From Kallotenue papyrolyticum (GTDB taxonomy: Bacteria > Chloroflexota > Chloroflexia > Chloroflexales > Kallotenuaceae): 64,000 nt of DNA. Below are positions 1 through 10,714 of the stretch, piece after piece. Location: contig NZ_JAGA01000003.1 in assembly GCF_000526415.1 (NCBI RefSeq), forward strand, positions 992,001 through 1,056,000, given 5' to 3'. A program made the translations under genes and the position numbers. The notes beneath the pieces are model-generated. The model did no database searches. It worked only from the letters and a program-made list of their open reading frames with translations, and had not been told where the DNA came from. The stretch's first letter is position 1. Every line of letters begins with the position of its first letter.

Positions 1-1909
1 AGCAGGTCATCGGCGTGCTGACGGCGCAACCGATCACCTTGCCGCTGGCCGGTGTCAATCGTCCGCTGCGCGGGACGCGCGCGCTGCCCCTGAGCGCTGC
101 CGACATTCCCGATCGTGGTGAGGGCCTGTCGCTGTTCGATGCCATCGTGCTGGACGGCGTGACGCTGGACACGCTTGATGCCCGTCAACGCGCGGCGCTG
201 GCCGACTGGGTACGCACCGGCGGACAGCTGCTGATCGGCGGCACACAGCTGGCCGCCACACTGGAGGCACTGCCGGAGGAGCTGCGCAGCGCCCGGCCGC
301 TGAGCGAGGCCCCCCCCGCGCCGCTGTCGCTGTTGCCGGAACTCGGCGCGCTGCCGGCGGTACAGGCGCTACAAGCCGCGGACGATGCACGCGTGATCGC
401 GCGACAGGGCGAAGCAGTCGTTGGTGTGCAGCGCAAGCTGGGCCATGGTCACGTCACGATCCTCGGCTTCAGCCTGTCCGCTCCCGAACTGGCGCAGGTC
501 GATCCCGAATCGCCCGCCTGGCGTGCCCTGCTCATGCTACGCACAACGGATCAGAGCAATCAGCCACCACCTGACGCCCAGGCGCAACAGGTGAGCTGGA
601 CGCTGACGCAACTACCGGTACTGGCCATGCCGCCGCTCAGTCTGCTGGCCCTGCTGCTGGGCGCGTATATCCTGATCGTCGGCCCCGGCCTCTACCTGCT
701 GCTGCGGCGGCTCGACCGCCAGGCCTGGGGCTGGGTCGCCATCCCGCTGGTGACGTTGCTATTTGCGCTGGGCACCTACGGCTATGGCCTGCGCCTGCGC
801 GGCAACGACGTGATCCTGAATCAGGTCAGCCTGCTGGAACAACTCGACGGACGGTCGCGTATTCGCAGCTATGCCGGCATCTTCTCGCCACGCGACGCCG
901 GCTACACCATCCATGGCGCCGGCGAAGCCCTGTTCCGCCCGCTGCCGGTCGAGTGGGGCCAGGGCCAGAGCAACGCGCGCTTTATGCAGGGCAGCAGCGG
1001 CGTGTATGATCTGCGCGTAGCGCAATGGTCGATGGCCACGTTTCTCGCCGAACAGATCAGCGATACGTTACCGCTGGTCACCGACCTGACGCTGGAGGGC
1101 AGTAGCCTGCGCGGCTCGATCCGCAACGCCGGCGCGCAGCCTTTGCGCGACGTGGTCCTGGTGCACAATCGGTTGGTCGCCTATCTCGGCGATCTGGAGC
1201 CGGGGCAGACGCGCAGCGTGGAGCTACGCCTCGATCAACCCGACGACAACATGGCGCCCACACCTACCATGCAGATCATGAGCCATAGCTGGGACTTCAC
1301 CTCGGGACGCGAACCACCGCCGGCGATGCGCATGCGCATGAACATCCTCGACGCACTTTTCAGCACGCCGTTTCAACAGCCGGCCATGCCGCTGGCGCTG
1401 GGCTGGCTGGATCAGGCGCCGCTGCCGCTCCGTGTCGAGCAGCAGGCACTTCAGCATCAACAGCTCACGCTGGTGCTGGCGCCCGCGCGAGTGCGCTTCA
1501 CCGACCAGGGCCGCATCACGCTACCGCCGGGTTGGCTCACACCGCGCCTGGAAGCGCAGGGCATGGGCGGTCCCTGCCTGACGCCCTGGGGCAACGGCTG
1601 GTATCTGGACAGCGGCGTGATCACCGCCACGCTGCAACTGCCGCCGGCGCTGCAGGATCTACGACTCGAACGGGCCGAGCTGCAGCTACGCTCCGACGGG
1701 CCGGTGCTGCCCGAGCTGACGATCAGCGCCTTTGACTGGAGCGCCAAGGCCTGGAGCCCATTGCCAGGCGGCAGCGTGCAAACGCTGGAACAACCGCAGC
1801 GCTTCGTGGATCTCAGCGGCAGCATGCTGCTGCGCGTCGAGCACCCAGGCGCGGGCGGCAAAGGCGGCGGCTGCATCACCCTGGAACTGGGACTCACCGG
1901 AGCACGATC

Positions 1910-1913
<4 letters not shown>
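1..1913 (+). CDS. Large membrane protein of an ABC exporter locus (5' end outside window)
   Basis: The reading frame is open to the left edge, so the N-terminus is missing. The visible 636 or so residues start with an alpha/beta part resembling the glutamine-amidotransferase-like fold of gliding/exporter accessory proteins (a GGQLLIGG stretch and a LGHGHVTILGFS stretch). Two hydrophobic segments follow at about residues 205-260, then a long, probably extracytoplasmic beta-rich part. Its stop overlaps the start of the following ABC ATPase gene (ATGA), so the two are translationally coupled. It is probably an accessory subunit of that exporter. No enzymatic residues are recognised; the exact family is uncertain. 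Confidence 0.8.
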
Positions 1914-2905
<992 letters not shown>

Positions 2906-2927
2906 GCCGCAAGCGAGGACAAGCCGT

Positions 2928-4020
2928 ATGCGTCTCACGCTCCACCCCAATCCGATCATTGTGCGCGAGCTGCGCGCACGTATGCGCGGCGCGCGTCCCT
3001 ACCTGATCCTCTCCGGCTACCTGCTGGGTCTGAGCGCAGTCTGCTTCGGCGTGCTACGCATCCTGGCGCTGCAGGCGCAGCAGGGCCTGCCGATCATCAG
3101 CGCGCACGTGGGCCAGGGTTGCGCTTCAGCTTGCGTTCGGCGACGTCGATACGATCATCAGCGCGCACGTGGGCCAGGGGCTGTTTGCCGCACTGGCGCT
3201 GACCATGACGCTGCTGATCCTGTTTGTCACGCCGGCGCTGACTGCCGGCGCGATCAGCGGCGAGCACGAACAGCTCACCTACGATCTGCTGGTCGCCACC
3301 CCGCTGCCGCCGGGCCGCATCCTGTCCGGCAAGCTGGTCGCGGCGCTGTGGTACGTGCTGTTGCTGCTGTTCGCGGCGGTACCGCTGGGCAGCGTGATCC
3401 TGCTGTTCGGCGGGCTAGCGCCGCACGATCTGCTGCGCGCGCTGGCGCTGCTGCTGCTGACGGCGCTCGCGGCAGGGATGCTTGGCCTGCTCTGTTCGGC
3501 GCTCTCGCGGCGCACGCTGCGAGCGACGATTCTGGCCTACCTGCTGATCATGCTGGTGATCATGGGCGCGTACTTCGTCGCCATGCTGCGCGCCAGCACG
3601 GCGCAACCCGGCCCGCCGATCACCTCGCACGCGCTGGCTGCCAGCCCGCTCAGCGCGATGACCTCGGTGGTGCTGCGCGGCGCGCAACCTGCAGGTGATC
3701 AGCCGGTGGTCAATGCGCCCTCGATGACCGTGGACAGCAATCTGTTGATGAACATGCCGCCCTTCAGCACGCTGACCTATGGCCTGGTCGATTACAATAA
3801 GCCGATCGGACCGACCGTGCTGCCGGTGTATCGCTACGCCTACGTGGGTTATGCGCTCTTCAGCATCGTGTGCTACTGGCTGGCCGGCCACCTGGTGCTG
3901 CCGCGCCGACGCTGGCGGCTCGGCTGGCATGATCTGCGCATGGCGCTGCTGCTGCTGGGTGTCGCCGCGCTGGGAGCATGGTATCTTGATCTCTGGGCCG
4001 CGCCGGTAGGCGTCGGCTAG
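2928..4020 (+). pseudogene. ABC-2 permease, frameshifted by an internal duplication
   Basis: The N-terminal part starts at ATG 2928 (MRLTLHPNPIIVREL, typical of ABC-2 permeases of this type) and is in frame until about 3118. The rest, from about 3118 to the stop at 4020, is one frame away and has the usual membrane segments and the TPALTAGAISGEHE motif. At the junction a 28-bp sequence occurs twice (3091-3118 and 3152-3179), offset by 61 bp. Removing 61 bp restores a single continuous frame. Deleting one G at 3115-3118 also restores it, giving a 20-residue tandem repeat in the protein. Either the gene is broken in this strain or the assembly carries an error here. It would supply the membrane channel for the ATPase at 1910-2905. 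Confidence 0.8.
3091..3179. repeat. 28-bp direct repeat inside the permease gene
   Basis: Positions 3091-3118 and 3152-3179 are identical. The bases before each copy also look diverged-homologous: they translate to LALQAQQGLP before copy 1 and VALQLAFGDVDT before copy 2. This suggests a duplication or a recombination between two allelic versions rather than simple slippage. Confidence 0.9.
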
Positions 4021-4052
4021 CCCACACGAGCCACAGGAGGAGTGCTCACAGC

Positions 4053-5507
4053 ATGCGCCAGCGACCAGACCAGCACCAGCCCGCCACCGGCGAAACCATT
4101 CCGCTGCGGACGCCACCCGCCGGACGGCAGCCGCGACCACCGCTCGCTCCCCCGCCGGCGCAACCGCCCCGCACACCGGCACACCGTCCGCCGGCCACTC
4201 CCGTCCGCCGCCGTGGTCTGCGCTGGTGGCTGCGTCTGATCAGCCGGCTGCTGATCGTGGCGCTGCTGGCCGGACTGGTCGGGCTGATCGTGCTGCAACA
4301 GCGCATAGCGCGCAGCGTGGCGCTGGCGGATGTGCGCACCAACCGGCCACCCGCCATGCCGCTGGTGCTGCCGATGAACATCCTGCTGCTGGGCGTTGAC
4401 CTGCGCGCCGACCATCCCGATGAGGGCATCCGCTCGGATACGATCATGCTGCTGCGCCTCGATCCCGGCGGCGCCTGGGCCAGTTTGTTGTCGATCCCGC
4501 GCGATTCGCTGGTCACCATTCCGGGCTTCGGCACAGCCAAGATCAACGCCGCCTTCCAGTACGGCTACGCCAACGCCGCCGAGCTGTACGGCGCGGACAC
4601 CGAACCGCTGGCCGCCGGCGCGGCGCTAACCGCCGACACCGTAGAGCAGTTTCTGAACCTGCCCGCGCAGGGCCAGCGCATTCACTACGTCGCTACGATC
4701 AACTTCGAGGGCTTTGCGCGCATGATCGACGCCGTCGGCGGCATCGAGGTGGACGTGCCCTTCGAGCTCGTGGACGAGGCCTATCCCACCGACGACTTCG
4801 GCTACACCACGCTGCGCATCCCTGCCGGACGCCAGCGCATGGACGGCGCGACCGCGCTGAAGTACGTGCGCACCCGCCATGCCGATAGCGACTTTGGCCG
4901 GGCCCAACGCCAGCAACAGGTGCTGCAGGCGCTGGTCGCCGCGCTGCGCGAACGACCGCTGCTGCTGCGGCCTTTTACAGCGCTGCGCCTGGTGGATGCC
5001 GCGGGCGAGGCCACGCGCACTACGCTGCCGGTGGGCCGTCCCGATGCCCTGCTGCTGGCCGCGCTGCTGACGCGTCTCGATCCGGCCAACATCCAGCAGC
5101 TACGCATCACGCCCGAAAGCGTGCCGGTGCAGGAGCAGGGCTCAGACCTGCTCTGGGATCAGGCCGCGCTCCAGGCGCTGGTGCAGCAGTGGCTCGTCCC
5201 GCCGGGCGAGGAACAGGAGCAGGCTACGCTGCAGGTGCTCAACGGCGCGGGCGTGAGCGGCCTAGCCGGACGCGTCAGCGAAGAGCTGCGCGCGCAGGGC
5301 TTCACCGTCGCGCTGCCCGGCAACGCCGAACTGACGCCGGCAAGCCGCATCATCGACTATGGCGATCATCCCGCTACGCGCCGACGGCTGAGCCGCGCCC
5401 TGGGCGGGATGCCGGTCAGTGAAGGCTCCAGCAGCGACGCGCCCGAGGGCGTTGACATCGTCGTGATCCTGGGGCAGGACTACCAGCGCTACTGGCGCGA
5501 GCGCTGA
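4053..5507 (+). CDS. LytR-CpsA-Psr family cell-wall ligase with LytR_C domain
   Basis: Members of this family transfer undecaprenyl-linked glycopolymers to the cell envelope. There is a proline-rich cytoplasmic tail (residues 1-50), one membrane segment near 60-80, then the LCP domain starting at MNILLLGVDLR with SDTIMLLRLDP, SIPRDSLV, KINAAFQYG and the arginine-bearing YVRTRHADSDFGR stretch that contacts the polyprenyl phosphate. The last 100 residues match the LytR_C domain (LQVLNGAGVSGLA). The start is set by an AGGAGG-like site (4035-4041) upstream. It follows the exporter genes by 32 nt and may be co-transcribed, which fits a role in exporting and attaching an envelope polymer (inference). 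Confidence 0.93.
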   Translation: MRQRPDQHQPATGETIPLRTPPAGRQPRPPLAPPPAQPPRTPAHRPPATPVRRRGLRWWLRLISRLLIVALLAGLVGLIVLQQRIARSVALADVRTNRPPAMPLVLPMNILLLGVDLRADHPDEGIRSDTIMLLRLDPGGAWASLLSIPRDSLVTIPGFGTAKINAAFQYGYANAAELYGADTEPLAAGAALTADTVEQFLNLPAQGQRIHYVATINFEGFARMIDAVGGIEVDVPFELVDEAYPTDDFGYTTLRIPAGRQRMDGATALKYVRTRHADSDFGRAQRQQQVLQALVAALRERPLLLRPFTALRLVDAAGEATRTTLPVGRPDALLLAALLTRLDPANIQQLRITPESVPVQEQGSDLLWDQAALQALVQQWLVPPGEEQEQATLQVLNGAGVSGLAGRVSEELRAQGFTVALPGNAELTPASRIIDYGDHPATRRRLSRALGGMPVSEGSSSDAPEGVDIVVILGQDYQRYWRER

Positions 5508-5550
5508 TGCGCCGCCGGCCTCCACGCGCACAGAGCCTATGCATGCAGCG

Positions 5551-5573
5551 GCGGGACGCAGGTTGCGTCCCGC
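5551..5573. terminator. Hairpin between convergent genes
   Basis: A perfect 10-bp stem (5551-5560 with 5564-5573) closes a 3-nt loop between the convergent LCP and nuclease genes. There is no long T-run, so it is a bidirectional terminator candidate by position and symmetry only. Confidence 0.6.
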
Positions 5574-5596
5574 TGCCGATCCGTCTGGCACAGCGC

Positions 5597-8485
5597 TCAA
5601 CGCTCGTTCAGCAGGAGCTGCGTTTCGCGCGTCAGGGCATCGCCCGCCGTCGGCACGATGAAGCGCGGCGTCCAGCCACGCACCTGGTCGATCAACGCCT
5701 GGAGCTGCGCCCGATATGCGTCGTGCCGGCCCTGCTCCGCGAAGCGCTGCGCGCGCGCTAGCCGATCCAGCAGGATGCGCGCTGTGTTGTTGCCGCTGAT
5801 CTGCCCGTTGGCCGCGTAGGAGCGCACCAGATTCTCCAGGCGATCGAGCGTCGGCAGGAGGAGGTAGCGCGCGCGCAGCGGATCGTGATCGCTGGCGCCG
5901 CGCGCGCCATCGCTGTGCGCAGCGGGCCAGTCGGCGTTGATGTGCGCCACGCGCACGTCGCGCAGCTCCGCGCGCTGCGCGGCCGTGACGAACTGGTGAT
6001 CCAGCACCTGGGCCTGGCCCTGGAAGACATAGGTGTAGGCGCTGGCCGGCGCCTCCTGGAGCAGCACATCGTACAGGTTGGCAAGGCCGGCGTCGTACAG
6101 CGGCGCGAGCTGATCGCTGGGGAACAGCGCGCTGCCGGGCCGGAAGGGATCGTCGGGCCGTGGGAAGACGTTGAGGTCGCCGCCAACCACGACGCGCGCC
6201 TCTGCATCAGCCGCGCGCAGCGCCGCCACGAGCGCCGCGTTGTAGGCCGCCTGCTCGCGGCGCTGCCCAACGCGACGGTCCGGACCGCTGCTGAAGTGGT
6301 TGTTGATCAGGTACACATCGACAAAGACGCTCGCGCCGATGCCGTCGCGCCAGATGCGGAAGAGGCCGACCTGCGGCGCGCGCGTGAAGACGTTGTCACC
6401 GTCCGTGCCAGTGCTGCGATCCACATCGGCGGGCAGCGCGGCGTTGAGCGCCTTAGGATTCTGCACGTCGCCGTTGTAGGCCAGCGGCGCGCTGCGGTAC
6501 GCTACCTGTGGCTGGCTGCCCAGTATGGGATGCGTCGCCGCCGCCGGCAGCAGCTCGACGCGATCGGTGCGGAACAGAAAGGCCGCCACAATGCCGCGAT
6601 CATCCGCGCCGTCGCGGTCGAAGGCCGCCGCGTAGGGCGGACCGCCCAACGCGGCGATCGTCAGTGCCAGCTCCTGCAGCGTATCGGGCCGCCCATCGGC
6701 GTTGTCGGCGGTGCCGCACTGCAACGTCGCCGCCGCCACCGCGCAGATGTCTTGATCTTCGGCCTCCTGCACCAGAATGATGTCGGGGCTGTGCAGATCG
6801 TTGATGATCTGCGCGGCTAGCTCCTGCAAATGGGCCTGATACTCCGCGGCGCTGCCTGGCACATAATCGAAGGGTGGGTTCACGCCCGGACATCCAGGGT
6901 TGCCGACAAAATCGCAGCCATCGTTGGGATCGTCGCGAAAGTCGTAGAGGTTCTCGACGTTGTAGTTGGCGATGCTGTACTCGCGCGCGCGATCGAAGGG
7001 CCCAGGCGGCGCGTTGCCGGCGGGATCGACTCCGGGTTGCAGCGCGAGCTGCTGCTCGATCATGATCTGGTATTTGCCGAACGAGAAGTACACGCCGCCC
7101 ACCGGCGCATTAGTGATCATGTCGAAAGTGCGCGCCGGCGCGATCAACGCCGTGGTGTCGTTGGCCGCCGCTTTGATGCCCAGACTGCCCATGATGAAGC
7201 GGTAGCCGTTGCCGTCGTCGAAGCGCTGCTCCGACACATTGTCGAGCGGGTGCGCATCGCGGAAGACGCGCCGCGCGTAGGGGTCCTGGCGCTGCGCCAC
7301 GGGATGGTCGCCGCGCATGGCCCAGACCTCGCCATCCAGCGTGCTGCCGAAGACATCGCGGCCATGCACCACCAGGCTGCCGGCGGGCACCTGCGCGCGC
7401 ATGCCCTCGTGCCGCTCCCAGTAGCGGTTGGCCGCGTCGAGATCGTCGGGCGGGTTGACCTCGAAGGCCGGCAGCTCGCTCTCCAGCGCCACGCCGCTGC
7501 GCACCACCCGCACCAGGCTGGCGCTCGATAGCTGCGTCAGGTTGAAAAATTCCGTGACCCGTCCCTTGATGATCACCTCATCGCCAACGCGCGGCTCGTA
7601 CCCGCCGATCAGCGCTGGGAAGCGGTTCATGAAGACAAAGATGCCATCCGAGGTAGCGGGATTGTCGTCATCGGTCGCAGCCGTGTTCTGGATGAAGAAG
7701 CCGTAATTCGCGCCGCCGCTGCTGGTGCGCGCCAGCGTCTTCTGGTAGATCACGCCCTGGATCGTGACCTCCTGGCCGGCCAGCGGCGATGCGTGCGTCA
7801 GACCGTTGTCACCGTCGCTGACCACGCCCTGCACCGCGCCGATGGGCGTAACGGCAGGCAGTGGGGGCGGCGGAGGTGGCGCGCTGCCGACATGGCTGCC
7901 CAGGCCGTCGAAGGTGTCCTGCGCGAAGCCGTCCCACTCGACCGCCGGATCGAAAGCGTCGGCAGCGTTGGCATCGCCCGCGCTGATGGTGCTCTTGCGC
8001 CGCAGCGTATTGTCGGCGGTACTGGTCAGAGCGCTGCCCCACTCCGTGCCGGGATCAACGCCGATCTGGCCGATGGCATCGATGATCGTCGTGCCTTTGC
8101 GCAGCACCACCGCATCATCGCCATTGAACCAGCCGGAGCCGTTGGTCTGATCGGCCTGCGCCAGGATCGCCGGGCCGGCGCCAGCGTGGGCCAGCACAAA
8201 CACATCCCCGGCGGCCACCGTGCCCATCAGGTTGATCGTCAACCCCGCAGATGTGCTTCCGTTGAAGTACATCTGCACGTTGTACCCGCCGGCGGCCAGG
8301 TCTACCGGCGCGCCGGTGCCGTTGTAGATCTCAAGCGCCTTGTTGTTGCTACTACCCTCGACGTACTCAGAGAAAAAAAGCTCGGACGCGGCTGCCGCGA
8401 CCGGCTGCGCACGCCCCCCCAAGGCTGCCGCCATCAGGGCGATCAGCGCGATCAGGTGGATCCCAAACCATCCTCGTCGCTGCAT
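5597..8485 (-). CDS. Secreted multi-domain endonuclease/exonuclease/phosphatase-family nuclease
   Basis: A 962-residue exported protein with a signal peptide (residues 1-32, ending in AAAA). Next comes a lamin-tail domain (about 35-190; SEYVEGSSNNKALEIYN is characteristic), then an OB-fold-like part (about 215-330). An endonuclease/exonuclease/phosphatase catalytic domain runs from about 515 to 880 (ANYNVENLYDF, VQEAEDQD, GGDLNVF, SDHDPL: the metal-binding Asn/Glu and catalytic Asp/His set). The C-terminal 80 residues form a FIMAH-like helical domain (ENLVRSYAANGQISG). The architecture matches extracellular nucleases of the ExeM/NucH type. It stands alone, convergent with the LCP gene, with GGGAGG upstream of its ATG. 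Likely use: phosphate or nucleotide scavenging, or removal of extracellular DNA. Confidence 0.92.
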   Translation of the reverse strand: MQRRGWFGIHLIALIALMAAALGGRAQPVAAAASELFFSEYVEGSSNNKALEIYNGTGAPVDLAAGGYNVQMYFNGSTSAGLTINLMGTVAAGDVFVLAHAGAGPAILAQADQTNGSGWFNGDDAVVLRKGTTIIDAIGQIGVDPGTEWGSALTSTADNTLRRKSTISAGDANAADAFDPAVEWDGFAQDTFDGLGSHVGSAPPPPPPLPAVTPIGAVQGVVSDGDNGLTHASPLAGQEVTIQGVIYQKTLARTSSGGANYGFFIQNTAATDDDNPATSDGIFVFMNRFPALIGGYEPRVGDEVIIKGRVTEFFNLTQLSSASLVRVVRSGVALESELPAFEVNPPDDLDAANRYWERHEGMRAQVPAGSLVVHGRDVFGSTLDGEVWAMRGDHPVAQRQDPYARRVFRDAHPLDNVSEQRFDDGNGYRFIMGSLGIKAAANDTTALIAPARTFDMITNAPVGGVYFSFGKYQIMIEQQLALQPGVDPAGNAPPGPFDRAREYSIANYNVENLYDFRDDPNDGCDFVGNPGCPGVNPPFDYVPGSAAEYQAHLQELAAQIINDLHSPDIILVQEAEDQDICAVAAATLQCGTADNADGRPDTLQELALTIAALGGPPYAAAFDRDGADDRGIVAAFLFRTDRVELLPAAATHPILGSQPQVAYRSAPLAYNGDVQNPKALNAALPADVDRSTGTDGDNVFTRAPQVGLFRIWRDGIGASVFVDVYLINNHFSSGPDRRVGQRREQAAYNAALVAALRAADAEARVVVGGDLNVFPRPDDPFRPGSALFPSDQLAPLYDAGLANLYDVLLQEAPASAYTYVFQGQAQVLDHQFVTAAQRAELRDVRVAHINADWPAAHSDGARGASDHDPLRARYLLLPTLDRLENLVRSYAANGQISGNNTARILLDRLARAQRFAEQGRHDAYRAQLQALIDQVRGWTPRFIVPTAGDALTRETQLLLNER

Positions 8486-8659
8486 GAGTCGTAGCCTCCC
8501 TCGCGTGTGGCGTCCACGTTGACGCCGGTCTCTACGATTAGACCATGCCAGGAACCCTACTATACCCCACTTTCATTAAGCGTAGGTTTAATGTACGCTG
8601 CGTATGCGCGATCTGATTGCGCACCATAGTACGGTTGCGCCGGCGACCCGCGCTGAACC

Positions 8660-8668
8660 TGCTATAAT
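8660..8668 (+). promoter_or_regulatory. Extended -10 promoter of murT
   Basis: TGCTATAAT, a perfect extended -10, lies 18 nt before the murT ATG. No convincing -35 at the usual distance. Confidence 0.6.
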
Positions 8669-8686
8669 CCCAGCCCTGAACGAGGG

Positions 8687-10102
8687 ATGCTGAGTCAGCC
8701 TATGAGTCTCTCTTTGCGCCGCATGGCCGGAACACTGGCCGGCAAAACCACCCTGATCATCAGCCGGGGCCTGGGCCGCGGCGGCACGCAACTACCGGGC
8801 GTCGTCGCGCGGCGCATCGATCCGTTCATTCTGCGCGAACTGGCCGATGATCTGCCGCAGGGGGTGGTGCTGGTAACGGGCACCAACGGCAAGACCACGA
8901 CCGCGCGTATGCTGGCAGCGATTCTGCAACGCCATGGCTGGCGCGTGCTCCATAATCGTGCCGGCGCAAACCTGATCACCGGCCTGACCGCCACTGCCAT
9001 CGCCGGGGCGGACGCCTGGGGACGGCTACGCGCGGAGATCGGCCTGTTCGAAACCGACGAAGCGCATCTGCCCGCGGCGATCGGCGAGACTCAGCCGCGC
9101 GTGGTGCTGGTGCTGAACCTGTTCCGCGATCAGCTCGACCGCTACGGCGAGGTGGATACGATCGCCAAACGCTGGCGGGCGGCACTTGCCACGTTGCCGG
9201 CCTCGTCCACGGTGGTGCTCAACGCCGACGACCCGGCAGTCGCCGGTCTGGGTGAGAACCTGGGCTGTCGCGTGCTGTACTACGGGCTTCAGGACACGCG
9301 TCACGGCGTCGCTGGCGTGCAGCACATGGCCGACTCACAGTTCTGCCGGCGCTGTGGCACAGCCTACGTCTATCAGCCGGCCTTCTATGGCCACGTGGGC
9401 CACTACCACTGCCCCGCCTGCGGGCTGACGCGCCCCACGCCCGAGGTACGCCTCCAGCGCCTCTCGCTGGAAGGCACGACCGGCGCGACGCTGGCGCTCG
9501 CCGATGAACACAGCGCCTGGGAGATACGCCTACCGCTGCCTGGGCTGTACAACGCGCTCAACGCCACGGCTGCCGCCGCCGCGGCACGCGCGCTGGCGAT
9601 CCCGCCGGACGAGATTCGCGCGGCGCTGGAGCAGTTCTCCGCCGCCTTTGGCCGCCTGGAGCGGCTCACCGTTGGCGGACGCGAGCTGCTGATGGCGTTG
9701 ATCAAAAATCCGGTCGGTGCGAGTGAGACCGTGCGCATGCTTGTCGGGGCGCGCGGCGCGGCTGGTCCGCTGGCACTGCTGATTGTGATCAACGACAAGA
9801 TCGCCGACGGCACGGATGTTTCCTGGCTGTGGGACGCCGATTTCGAGCAACTGGCCGAGCGGGTCGAGCAGGTAGTCGTCAGCGGCACGCGCGCCGAGGA
9901 TATGGCCGTGCGCCTCAAGTATGCCGGCGTGCCGCCGGAGCGGATCGTGGTCGAGCCGGCGCTGGCGCGCGCGCTGGATCGTGCCCTGGCGCTGGCGCCC
10001 GCTGATCAGCCGCTCTACCTGCTGCCGACCTACACCGCTATGCTGGAGCTGCGCGAGGAGCTGGTGCGCCGCGGCCTGGCACGACCCTTCTGGGAAGACT
10101 GA
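8687..10102 (+). CDS. murT: Lipid II isoglutaminyl synthase subunit MurT
   Basis: A Mur-ligase-fold ATPase that, with the glutaminase GatD, amidates the D-glutamate of the peptidoglycan stem peptide. Motifs: P-loop GTNGKTTT at residues 65-72, LNLFRDQLDRYGE and NADDP of the central domain, a four-cysteine zinc ribbon unique to MurT (C220, C223, C242, C245), and the C-terminal DUF1727 part. The 471-residue length is usual. In most genomes gatD directly follows murT, but here the next gene encodes a small membrane protein and no GatD-like glutaminase is visible in the window. The start could also be ATG 8702. Confidence 0.92.
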   Translation: MLSQPMSLSLRRMAGTLAGKTTLIISRGLGRGGTQLPGVVARRIDPFILRELADDLPQGVVLVTGTNGKTTTARMLAAILQRHGWRVLHNRAGANLITGLTATAIAGADAWGRLRAEIGLFETDEAHLPAAIGETQPRVVLVLNLFRDQLDRYGEVDTIAKRWRAALATLPASSTVVLNADDPAVAGLGENLGCRVLYYGLQDTRHGVAGVQHMADSQFCRRCGTAYVYQPAFYGHVGHYHCPACGLTRPTPEVRLQRLSLEGTTGATLALADEHSAWEIRLPLPGLYNALNATAAAAAARALAIPPDEIRAALEQFSAAFGRLERLTVGGRELLMALIKNPVGASETVRMLVGARGAAGPLALLIVINDKIADGTDVSWLWDADFEQLAERVEQVVVSGTRAEDMAVRLKYAGVPPERIVVEPALARALDRALALAPADQPLYLLPTYTAMLELREELVRRGLARPFWED

Positions 10103-10112
10103 GGCGCGGCGA

Positions 10113-10141
10113 TTGACCGGTTCGTGCCCACATGCTACAAT
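10113..10141 (+). promoter_or_regulatory. Promoter TTGACC-N17-TACAAT
   Basis: TTGACC at 10113-10118 and TACAAT at 10136-10141 with a 17-nt spacer and an extended TGC. The ATG at 10151 is only 9 nt beyond the -10, so the transcript is nearly or fully leaderless. Confidence 0.65.
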
Positions 10142-10150
10142 CGCGCACCG

Positions 10151-10606
10151 ATGACGCGCAAGGACCCGACAGCGACGCCGACCGGCCATCCGTTCGATCT
10201 GCGCAGCGCCGCGTTGATCGGTGGCGCGGCATTGCTGGGTGCGGCCTGGAGCTGGGTCAATCTGCAACGCGCCGGAGGATCGGGCGCCGGTGCCGCGACC
10301 GCTGCCCTGATCTGGACTGTCTTCGCTACGCCCTTTTTCACCTTCTGGGGTTGGTTCGCGGCGCGTCGGAGCGAGCTGTGGATGGCCTTGTTCGTCTGCG
10401 GCTGCATCTACTTCTTCAGCATCTTCGCGGGCGCGCGCATCGAACGCCTGCTGCTCGATGCCGAGCCGGCGCGCGCCACTGGCCATGCGCTCTACTTCCG
10501 GTTGACGCCGGCGCTGCAACTGCTGGCCTGTCTGGCGCTTGCCCTCCATCGTGGGCGGCGGCGTGGTACAATGCCCGTACCGACCCGACCGACAACCGGA
10601 TCGTAA
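10151..10606 (+). CDS. Small four-helix membrane protein, unknown function
   Basis: A 151-residue protein with about four hydrophobic segments (roughly residues 20-38, 48-70, 76-96 and 115-135) and a basic tail. The N-terminus is polar. I do not recognise a family. ATG 10151 is chosen because a good promoter ends at 10141. A GTG 27 nt further upstream is in frame but would lie inside the promoter. The dnaG promoter begins within its last 45 nt, so it may be partly co-transcribed with the replication/transcription genes that follow. Confidence 0.7.
   Translation: MTRKDPTATPTGHPFDLRSAALIGGAALLGAAWSWVNLQRAGGSGAGAATAALIWTVFATPFFTFWGWFAARRSELWMALFVCGCIYFFSIFAGARIERLLLDAEPARATGHALYFRLTPALQLLACLALALHRGRRRGTMPVPTRPTTGS
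10564..10572 (+). promoter_or_regulatory. Extended -10 upstream of dnaG
   Basis: TGGTACAAT lies within the 3' end of the preceding gene, about 140 nt before the dnaG start. Confidence 0.45.
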
Positions 10607-10714
10607 CAGCGCTGTCTCGGAGCGACGGAGGAGCGCCGCTAACCGATCCGCATCGCGGATGGGCTCGCCACGCTGCGGAAGACAAGCATTCCCGGATACC
10701 ACGCCGACGCGCCC

